Origin: Chryseobacterium phocaeense
GTDB taxonomy: Bacteria > Bacteroidota > Bacteroidia > Flavobacteriales > Weeksellaceae
Length of the DNA: 64,000 nt
Assembly: GCF_900169075.1 (NCBI RefSeq)
Contig: NZ_LT827015.1
Location: forward strand, 2,186,158-2,250,157
Direction: 5' to 3'
Part shown: in pieces, positions 23,903 to 30,674 of the stretch
Numbering within the stretch: the first letter of the stretch is position 1
How the letters are laid out: every line of letters begins with the position of its first letter
The notes under the pieces: generated by a model
Database searches by the model: none
Told to the model about the DNA's origin: nothing
Seen by the model: the letters and a program-made list of their open reading frames with translations, nothing else
Program-made: the position numbers and the translations under genes

Positions 23903-24289
23903 TTACTGGTAAATCACCACGTTATCTTTTTTAAGCTGGTATTCTCCCTTCTTAAACGGAACCAGTACATAATCATCCTTCTTCCATATTTTTCCCTTAC
24001 CTACTCTTGTAAGAATGAGGCTTTCACCATCTGTATCGGGGATGAAAATTTCTGCTTTCTTCATATCCTTGCTGAAAATCACGGCCGTCATTGAAGTGGA
24101 ACTTCCTTTCGGCTCTACCTCAGTCAGTTTTATTTTCTGTTCGAAAACCCTTACACAGTCTTTTTTGATCTGGGAATACGTGTATCCCGCAGAACCTATG
24201 CATCCATGAGCATCTCTGTCTCCTCCTACCGTTTGTGCCCACATAAAAGATCCCATCATCATTGCTCCAAATACAATCGTTTTTTTCAT
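23903..24289 (-). CDS. Small secreted protein, GCIGSAGY family (copy 2)
   Basis: A 128-residue exported protein, signal peptide MKKTIVFGAMMMGSFMWAQ, then TVGGDRDAHGCIGSAGYTYS. It is collinear with the copy at 23260 over its whole length: two conserved Cys, TSMTAVIFSKDMKKAEIFIP block and terminal LKKDNVVIYQ. The frame is open upstream to 24331, but that extension has no signal-like character, so the ATG at 24289 that begins the signal peptide is chosen. The two copies have separate terminator signals. Confidence 0.82.
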   Translation of the reverse strand: MKKTIVFGAMMMGSFMWAQTVGGDRDAHGCIGSAGYTYSQIKKDCVRVFEQKIKLTEVEPKGSSTSMTAVIFSKDMKKAEIFIPDTDGESLILTRVGKGKIWKKDDYVLVPFKKGEYQLKKDNVVIYQ

Positions 24290-24344
24290 AATTATTATTT
24301 TTAAAGATATTAGTGTGCTATTAAAAATCATGCCAAAAAAGGAA

Positions 24345-24367
24345 AAGCCACTCCGAAGAATGGCTTC
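24345..24367 (-). terminator. Terminator of bglX
   Basis: Stem AAGCCA / TGGCTT with further CTCC/GAAG pairing inside, eight bases after the bglX stop. On the minus strand it runs into TTCCTTTTTTGG. Confidence 0.72.
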
Positions 24368-24374
24368 CCGATTA

Positions 24375-26702
24375 TTATTTCGTCCAGTTGATTTTGGAAT
24401 GTCTTACATGCTCTGAACTGGTTCCGATCATAAGATCAAATTCTCCCGGCTCCCAGTCGAATTTCAGTTCTCCGTTGTAGAATTTCAAACTTTCCGGATT
24501 GATATCAAAGGTCACTTTTTTAGATTCTCCTTTTTTCAGGAAAATTTTCTGGAATCCTTTCAGTTCTTTTACCGGTCTGGTAATGGTTCCTACCATATCC
24601 CTGATATAAAGCTGTACTACCTCTGCCCCGTCGTAGTTCCCGGAATTGGTAACGGTTACGGAAGCCTGAATAGTCTGGTTTCCTTTTGGATTCTGGTTTG
24701 AAACCGACATATCGGAATAACTGAATTTAGTATAACTCAATCCATATCCAAACGGATACAGCGGTGTATTACATTCATCCATATAGTTGGAACGGAATCT
24801 TTCATATACGCATTTATCCACTTTATCCTGATTCAACGGACGGCCAGTATTTTTTGCGTTATAATAAATAGGAACCTGCCCCAGGCTTCTCGGGAAAGTC
24901 ATCGGAAGCTTCCCTGAAGGATTTACTTTTCCAAATAAAACATCTGCAATGGCGTTTCCGGCTTCTGAACCAGCAAACCAGGCATTAAGAATTGCATCCG
25001 GTGTATCTTTTACATTGGTCAAAGCCAGCGGGCGACCGGTATATAGCACCATAGCAATAGGCTTCCCGGTCTTTTTCAATTCGTTTAATAAATCCACCTG
25101 CGACTGAGGGATGGTGATCTCTGTTCTTGAAGAGGATTCACCGCTCATTTCCGCGGATTCACCAATGGCCAGAACAATAACATCTGCTTTGTTGGCGATG
25201 TCTACGGCTTCTTTCAACAGCTCTTCTTTCGGGCGGTTGTCCCGGTCTGTTTTTTTTCCGTGAGCTGCGTAGATATCTTCTAATTTTGCATCGTAATCAA
25301 TATTTGCTCCTTTTGCGGAAAGAAATTTCACTTCTTTTCCATAATTGGCCTGAAGTCCCTGCATCAATGAAACTGAAATAGCATGTTTTGTAGCCACACT
25401 CCATGTTCCGGCCATGTTGAGTGAGTTATTCACCAATGGTCCTATCACTGCTACGGTACCGGATTTCTTCAAAGGCAATACCTGGTTTTCGTTTTTCAAC
25501 AATACCATTGACTGGGCAGCTACGTTTCTTGCGATATTGCGATTGTCCATATTGTACACCTCTTTTGCAGCCAGTTTCGCATCACCATAACGGTAAGGAT
25601 CATCAAACAATCCAAGGTCATATTTTGATTCAAGGACTCTTCTTGCCGCCATATCAATTTCTGCCTGGGTAACTTTTCCTTCGTCCAAAGATTTTTTAAG
25701 GGTGGTTAAAAATCCTTCACCTACCATATCCATATCTACTCCTGCTTTCAGGGCTAAAGCAGACACCTGCTGAAGATCTCCCATTCCGTGCTCTACCATT
25801 TCGTTGATCCCCGTATAATCGGTTACCACAAAACCTTTGAAGTTCCACATTTTTCGGAGAACTTCTGTCTGAAGCCACTTGCTTCCGGTTGCAGGAACCC
25901 CGTCCACTTCGTTGAAGGAAGCCATCACAGAGGCTACACCGGCATCTACAGCTGCTTTATAAGGAGGAAAATATTCATTGAACATTCTCACGTGGCTCAT
26001 ATCTACTGTATTGTAATCACGGCCGGCTTCACCTGCTCCGTATAATGCAAAGTGTTTTACACAGGCAAGGATGGTATTTCCGGCGGAAAGATCTTTCCCC
26101 TGATAACCATACACCATATTTTTTGAAATCTCACTTCCTAAGTACGGATCTTCCCCGGAGCCTTCGGATACTCTTCCCCATCTCGGTTCGCGGGAAATAT
26201 CCACCATTGGAGAGAAGGTCCAGTTGATCCCATCGGAAGAAGCTTCTTTTGCGGCTACCCTTGCAGACTGCTGCACCAGGTTCATATCCCAGGAAGCAGC
26301 CAGTCCCAATGGAATCGGGAAGGTGGTTTCATAGCCGTGGATAACATCCATCCCGAAGATCAAAGGAATTTTAAGGCGGCTTTTTTCTACAGCTACCTTC
26401 TGAACTGCTTTAATTTTTTCAGCTCCTTTTATGTTGAATAATCCTCCCACTAACCCCAGCTCCACTTTTTTTCCGATATCCGAGCTTTGGGCCTGCCCTG
26501 TGGTGAAATCTCCGGAGGTGGGCAGATTGAGCTGGCCAATCTTTTCATCTAAAGTCATTTTAGACAAAAGATTTTCGATGAAAGCTTTTTTCTTTGCCTG
26601 ATACTGGGCCGTCTGGAAAGACTGCACGGGTTTCGTGACCATGTCCTGTGCGGAAAATACGGGCGAAAGTGCCAGGGTTGCAATTACAATTAACTTTTTC
26701 AT
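24375..26702 (-). CDS. bglX: GH3 beta-glucosidase BglX
   Basis: A 775-residue exported GH3 enzyme. The signal peptide ends VFSAQ. The N-terminal barrel (about 40-370) has KIPLIFGMDVIHGYETTFPIP, SREPRWGRVSEGSGEDPYL and nucleophile Asp295 in FVVTDYTGINEM. The alpha/beta sandwich domain (about 400-640) contains VIGESAEMSGESSSRTEIT, where the acid/base Glu of the family lies, and a fibronectin III-like C-terminal domain ends the protein. It splits non-reducing beta-linked glucose. As the last gene of the susC/susD/GH144 locus it probably finishes oligosaccharide breakdown in the periplasm. Confidence 0.95.
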   Translation of the reverse strand: MKKLIVIATLALSPVFSAQDMVTKPVQSFQTAQYQAKKKAFIENLLSKMTLDEKIGQLNLPTSGDFTTGQAQSSDIGKKVELGLVGGLFNIKGAEKIKAVQKVAVEKSRLKIPLIFGMDVIHGYETTFPIPLGLAASWDMNLVQQSARVAAKEASSDGINWTFSPMVDISREPRWGRVSEGSGEDPYLGSEISKNMVYGYQGKDLSAGNTILACVKHFALYGAGEAGRDYNTVDMSHVRMFNEYFPPYKAAVDAGVASVMASFNEVDGVPATGSKWLQTEVLRKMWNFKGFVVTDYTGINEMVEHGMGDLQQVSALALKAGVDMDMVGEGFLTTLKKSLDEGKVTQAEIDMAARRVLESKYDLGLFDDPYRYGDAKLAAKEVYNMDNRNIARNVAAQSMVLLKNENQVLPLKKSGTVAVIGPLVNNSLNMAGTWSVATKHAISVSLMQGLQANYGKEVKFLSAKGANIDYDAKLEDIYAAHGKKTDRDNRPKEELLKEAVDIANKADVIVLAIGESAEMSGESSSRTEITIPQSQVDLLNELKKTGKPIAMVLYTGRPLALTNVKDTPDAILNAWFAGSEAGNAIADVLFGKVNPSGKLPMTFPRSLGQVPIYYNAKNTGRPLNQDKVDKCVYERFRSNYMDECNTPLYPFGYGLSYTKFSYSDMSVSNQNPKGNQTIQASVTVTNSGNYDGAEVVQLYIRDMVGTITRPVKELKGFQKIFLKKGESKKVTFDINPESLKFYNGELKFDWEPGEFDLMIGTSSEHVRHSKINWTK

Positions 26703-26949
26703 AAATCTATCTTCTTAAATTATAGTTCTGATTTTATTTTTTACTGTTTAATAAAGACTGTTCATTTTTTATTAACGAGCTGTTGGGTAGCGCAAAGGCG
26801 CTAGTTTTTTCCAAATGTTACGTTTTAAGGCGCAAGGATTTTATCTGCGATAAAAATTGATTCTGTTATAATCTGTGTCTTTATTCTTTATTCTTTATTC
26901 TTTATTCTTTATTCTTTATTCTTTATTCTATTAACTTCTTATCTCCTAA
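26703..26949. other. Intergenic region upstream of bglX with a GCGCAAGG repeat
   Basis: It contains GTAGCGCAAAGGCGCTAG and TTTTAAGGCGCAAGGATTTT (about 26790-26842), related to a GAAGGCGCAAGG tract at about 42205, then ATCTGCGATAAAAATTGATT and a heptamer array. No gene is seen. The spacing from the esterase stop suggests bglX may have its own promoter here. Confidence 0.5.
26879..26927. repeat. Seven perfect copies of the heptamer CTTTATT
   Basis: Seven consecutive CTTTATT units (49 bases) lie about 177-225 bases upstream of the bglX ATG and just past the esterase stop. Such perfect short arrays can change copy number by slippage; seven is not a multiple of three and the array is non-coding, so any effect would be on spacing or transcription. 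Confidence 0.9.
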
Positions 26950-27657
26950 TTATTCCCCTTTTTTCCTGGACAGCATCCATTCATAAAGCTTAGGATCAGA
27001 ATAGGTGGAGTCCCAGGAATTGTGATTGTCATTCGGGAAAATAATGAGCTCTGCCGACGGATTTACCGGGTGCAGCCTCTGATAGAAATTAAAGGCATTT
27101 TCCGGCAGTACGATATCATCCATTCCTCCGTGAAAAATTTTCATATTCAGTCCTTTGTACTTATTGATATTGGCATACATGGGAAAATCCGTTGGTGCAC
27201 ATACAGAAACTACCGATGCAAACATTTCTGGATGCTCCTGAGCCAGTTTCAATGTTCCCCAGCCTCCCATTGAAAGCCCTGTAAGATGAATTCTGGAAGC
27301 ATCAATCTTATATTTTTTCTGAATCTCTTTGATCAGGTTATATACCGTAATGGTATCCCACCATGAATCTGCAGGACATTGAGGTGCCAGAATCGCTACG
27401 GGTTCCTTAATCAGGTTTTTGTAGGTGAACGGACTATGCGCTTTAACCATTTCAAGATTATTTCCTCTTTCTCCGGAACCATGCAGGAATACAATTAAAG
27501 GGACATTTCCTTTGGCTTTTTGAGGATAATCCAGAATGTAAGACATTTTTTCTGTCCTTTTAATCTCTTTGTTCAGTTCCCCTTTTAGTTCCTGTGCATT
27601 AAGCTGCAGTGAAAGCGGAAGAAGTACAAGGGGAAGATGTTTCAGTTTTAATTTCAT
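26950..27657 (-). CDS. Exported alpha/beta-hydrolase esterase in the PUL
   Basis: A 235-residue exported serine hydrolase (signal peptide ending QLNAQ). It has the oxyanion segment VFLHGSGERGNN, nucleophile Ser129 in LTGLSMGGWG, acid Asp180/181 in FHGGMDDIVLP and His212 in NDNHNSW. It resembles the single-domain phospholipase/carboxylesterase and feruloyl/acetyl esterase group sometimes annotated as prolyl oligopeptidase family. Its place between the GH144-like gene and bglX suggests it removes an acyl group from the glucan; that is inference. Confidence 0.87.
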   Translation of the reverse strand: MKLKLKHLPLVLLPLSLQLNAQELKGELNKEIKRTEKMSYILDYPQKAKGNVPLIVFLHGSGERGNNLEMVKAHSPFTYKNLIKEPVAILAPQCPADSWWDTITVYNLIKEIQKKYKIDASRIHLTGLSMGGWGTLKLAQEHPEMFASVVSVCAPTDFPMYANINKYKGLNMKIFHGGMDDIVLPENAFNFYQRLHPVNPSAELIIFPNDNHNSWDSTYSDPKLYEWMLSRKKGE

Positions 27658-27670
27658 ATGGCCATTTTTG

Positions 27671-27738
27671 TTTGGGCTAAAGCCGTTGGTATTTTGTTTT
27701 TTTATTTAAGCGGGCTAAAGCCCGTTCTAGTGAATAAA
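27671..27738 (+). repeat. Dispersed two-hairpin repeat (family B)
   Basis: TTTGGGCTAAAGCCGTTGG, spacer, then AAGCGGGCTAAAGCCCGTTC and TAGTGAATAAA. It matches 7921-7985 module for module and in the same orientation. It lies in the gap between the GH144-like and esterase genes. Confidence 0.72.
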
Positions 27739-27767
27739 AATCCTGCTGAAGATAATACTAATCCTGG

Positions 27768-29159
27768 TTATTTAATACCATATTTCTCAGATTGAAAGCT
27801 TAATTTTTTTAGTCCCTGCTGGATTTCAGGAGCATTCATAAATAATTTCCATAAAAATCCCGTTCTGTAGTTTTCAATCATTGGGGCTATTGTCCCCTGG
27901 TCTATCGCTAAATATCTTGGGGTATACCAGTTGTTGTAATTTACTGAAGTGGCATCATAAGGTCCTGCAGATCCTATGAATTCAGGTTTTTGGGTATATA
28001 GAAACCTCAGGAAAGCCATAGATTCTTTAGGCGTATACGGAAAGCTGCTCAGTGCGGCAGTGGGTGTGATTACGCCATTGTCATTGGAAGGCATATGTGC
28101 GGTGTAGCCAGTGCTTCCGTCTTCATTTCTTGTGTAGCCGGCTGTCAGTCCCCAATAATTGGCACCATAGCCTTTCCATTGCTTTGGATTTTCTACACAG
28201 TATTTATAGTCAATAAGGGCCTGATTTTTGTTTAATTCGAAATAATTTTTCACCAGTTTATCTGAAAGTCCGGTAGGATCCAGCCCGATGTAGGAATATT
28301 GTGACCAAAAGAGAGGTCCGCCGTATTCTTCGGCATAATTGTGTTTTACGTACAAAGGAAGTCCGTATTTTGTTTTGTCTGTAAGGTAGGTCCCGTTTCT
28401 TGTCCAGCCTTTGTAATAGGTTTCTGCATCAATGGAATGCGTGGGTGATGAAGCTGCCAGAATGTAGGTGATGAGGCATTCATTATAGCCTTCCAGAGGG
28501 AAATTCATTTCCCACTGATATTCCGGAGACCAGTGCCAGTAGAGGACTTTTTCACCTCCTTTTGTATACCAGTTCCATTGGATTCCCTTCCAGATTTCAT
28601 CACATTTTGCAGCCAGTGCTTTTTCTTCTGTGTTTCCGTTTTTAAAATATTCACGGACCATCAGAATTCCCGAAGTAAGAAATGCCGTTTCCACAAGATC
28701 GCCGCCATTATCTTTTTTGCCGAAAGGGACTGTTTTTCCTGTTTCTCCGTTGATCCAGTGTGACCAGGCCCCTTTATGACGGTCTGCCCTGGCCAGAAAA
28801 TCCATCATATGGGTGAGTCTTTTTATGGCTTCCTGTCGTGGAATAAATCCTCTTTCTACTCCTACCAGAAGCGTGGCCAGTCCAAATCCTGACCCTCCGG
28901 TGGTAATGACATGCTTATCATTATCCGGATAAATATTGTCTTCATGGTAACGCTCTCTACCCATCATGGATTTGGGTTCAGCGTAATCCCAGAAATATTT
29001 TACGGCATCTTTTTGAACTCTGTCCATCAGCTGTTCGTCTGTGATGTCACTTTTCACCGCTTCCGTGCGGGCAGTTTCCTGTTTCGGAGACTGTGAGTTT
29101 TTGCAGGAATTTGCAAAGAATAAAGAGGTGATGGCAATTGATAATACGGTCCTTTTCAT
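27768..29159 (-). CDS. Glucoamylase-family lipoprotein, probable GH144 endo-beta-1,2-glucanase
   Basis: A 463-residue lipoprotein; lipobox FFANSC with acylated Cys19. The rest is a single (alpha/alpha)6-barrel 'Glycoamylase' domain: DRVQKDAVKYFWDYAEP, ITTGGSGFGLATLLVGVERG, the acidic cluster DNGGDLVETAF, then FPLEGYNECLITYILAASSP, and MPSNDNGVITPTAALSSFPY. Characterised bacterial members of this type with neighbouring SusC/D and GH3 genes are GH144 endo-beta-1,2-glucanases, so I infer cleavage of beta-1,2-glucan at the cell surface or periplasm. The 'glucoamylase' label alone would mislead. Separated from susD by a hairpin that may lower its expression relative to susCD. Confidence 0.85.
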   Translation of the reverse strand: MKRTVLSIAITSLFFANSCKNSQSPKQETARTEAVKSDITDEQLMDRVQKDAVKYFWDYAEPKSMMGRERYHEDNIYPDNDKHVITTGGSGFGLATLLVGVERGFIPRQEAIKRLTHMMDFLARADRHKGAWSHWINGETGKTVPFGKKDNGGDLVETAFLTSGILMVREYFKNGNTEEKALAAKCDEIWKGIQWNWYTKGGEKVLYWHWSPEYQWEMNFPLEGYNECLITYILAASSPTHSIDAETYYKGWTRNGTYLTDKTKYGLPLYVKHNYAEEYGGPLFWSQYSYIGLDPTGLSDKLVKNYFELNKNQALIDYKYCVENPKQWKGYGANYWGLTAGYTRNEDGSTGYTAHMPSNDNGVITPTAALSSFPYTPKESMAFLRFLYTQKPEFIGSAGPYDATSVNYNNWYTPRYLAIDQGTIAPMIENYRTGFLWKLFMNAPEIQQGLKKLSFQSEKYGIK

Positions 29160-29191
29160 GAAATCTTTTTTTACCTGGTTCTGCTAAAAGA

Positions 29192-29215
29192 AGAGGAGAA
29201 CTTTCATTCTCCTCT
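29192..29215 (-). terminator. Hairpin between susD and the GH144-like gene (attenuator or terminator)
   Basis: A perfect nine-base-pair stem AGAGGAGAA / TTCTCCTCT with a six-base loop. On the minus strand it is followed by TCTTTTAG. It sits 19 bases after the susD stop, in the middle of a likely operon, so partial termination is plausible. Confidence 0.65.
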
Positions 29216-29233
29216 AAAGTGTATGGTTAAATT

Positions 29234-30664
29234 TTAATATCCTGGGTTTTGGGTTAGAACACCATTACTATCATTAATAGCATTCAATGGAATCGGTAAC
29301 AATTCATTTTTTCCCGATTTAAATCCTAGTGGACCTAAAACAGTTGCTGCCTGTCCAGTTCTTAACAAGTCTGGAAATCTATCATTTTCCATAGCCAGTT
29401 CTACTTTTCTTTCCTGGTAGATAGCTGCCCGCATAGTTTCCTGATTGGATGCCGTAGTATTTGCCAAGGTTGCCCTATTCCTAACTTTATTCAATGAAGT
29501 TGCTGCTGCTGAAATATTTCCTAACTCATTTGCCGCTTCTGCATTAATCAGCAATATGTCTGCAAAACGTAAAATTCTTATATTTTGTTCTGAGCCTTGA
29601 TCACAACCAGTCTGATGTGATTTAGGAACATATACTTTCTGATTAAAAGTTGTTACGGAAAGAGGATCCTGCATTGCGATTACATCTCCTTCTGGCGTAG
29701 TTTCCCCATTTCTAAGAATTGTGAGCTCCTTACGGATATCACCTGCTTCAAATGCGTTTTCCAGAGCAGGAGAAGGAGTGAAAAATCCCCACCCAAACTG
29801 GTTTCTGACTCCTTGAACTTGAGCATACTGAGAACCGCCAAAAGCTCCAGTACATTGATTATTTACTTCAAATACAGATTCAGTTCCAAATTCACCTTCA
29901 ATCCTGAATAAATGGTTAAAATCGGGATCTAAACTATATCCCATAGCTATAACTTCATTAGATGTGTCGTAGGCTTTTTGCCAGTCTTTTTTGTATAAAT
30001 ATACTTTTGACAATATACCCTTTGCTGCTCCTTTGGTTACACGGCCTAAGTCACTTGCTGGGTAAGACTGAGGTAAAACATCAGCTGCCTCATTCAGGTT
30101 TTTTATAATATAGTCGTACACCTCATTCACTGAATTTCTTGGTATGTTGTAATTAAACTCTGAGGGATTTACAGGAATATTATCAAATATTGGAACTCCG
30201 CCCCATAACCTGACTAAATTAAAATAAAAATAAGCCTTTAAAAACTTCGCTTCCGCAACCAATCTATTTCTGAGGTTTGCATTCATTTCTATTAAAGGAA
30301 CATGCGTAATAACACGATTACATAATGCAATTCCTTTCCATTGTGCTTTCCAGTAGCTTTCAATACCTGCATCTGAGACTGTATAAGAGTAATTATCGTA
30401 TGCATTAATAAATGAAGAATCTCCTGGATTACTTCCTTTAACCACATCATCACCAGTAACTCCCATTACATATTGAAAAGGAAAAGCAGAATTATCCCAT
30501 CCTTTCAAAAAAGCATAAATAGCAGCCGTACCAGACATTGCGTCTGCTTCAGTTTTAAAAAATTCTTCTGCTAAAACTGCATTTTCAACTCTGTTTTCCA
30601 AAAAGTCATTACTACATGAAAGAGAGGACAATACAAGAATTGATGATATTATTATTTTTTTCAT
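29234..30664 (-). CDS. susD: SusD/RagB family nutrient-binding outer membrane lipoprotein
   Basis: A 476-residue surface lipoprotein; lipobox SSLSC near residue 17 followed by the usual SNDFLEN. TPR-like helices follow, including SYWKAQWKGIALCNRVI, LVAEAKFLKAYFYFNLVRLWGGVPI and a C-terminal ADILLINAEAANEL and YQERKVELAMENDRFPDLLRTG, all classic SusD/RagB blocks. It captures oligosaccharide for its SusC partner, which starts 10 bases upstream. Codon and base composition are visibly more AT-rich than in bglX. Confidence 0.95.
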   Translation of the reverse strand: MKKIIISSILVLSSLSCSNDFLENRVENAVLAEEFFKTEADAMSGTAAIYAFLKGWDNSAFPFQYVMGVTGDDVVKGSNPGDSSFINAYDNYSYTVSDAGIESYWKAQWKGIALCNRVITHVPLIEMNANLRNRLVAEAKFLKAYFYFNLVRLWGGVPIFDNIPVNPSEFNYNIPRNSVNEVYDYIIKNLNEAADVLPQSYPASDLGRVTKGAAKGILSKVYLYKKDWQKAYDTSNEVIAMGYSLDPDFNHLFRIEGEFGTESVFEVNNQCTGAFGGSQYAQVQGVRNQFGWGFFTPSPALENAFEAGDIRKELTILRNGETTPEGDVIAMQDPLSVTTFNQKVYVPKSHQTGCDQGSEQNIRILRFADILLINAEAANELGNISAAATSLNKVRNRATLANTTASNQETMRAAIYQERKVELAMENDRFPDLLRTGQAATVLGPLGFKSGKNELLPIPLNAINDSNGVLTQNPGY

Positions 30665-30674
30665 TGCTCAATTT

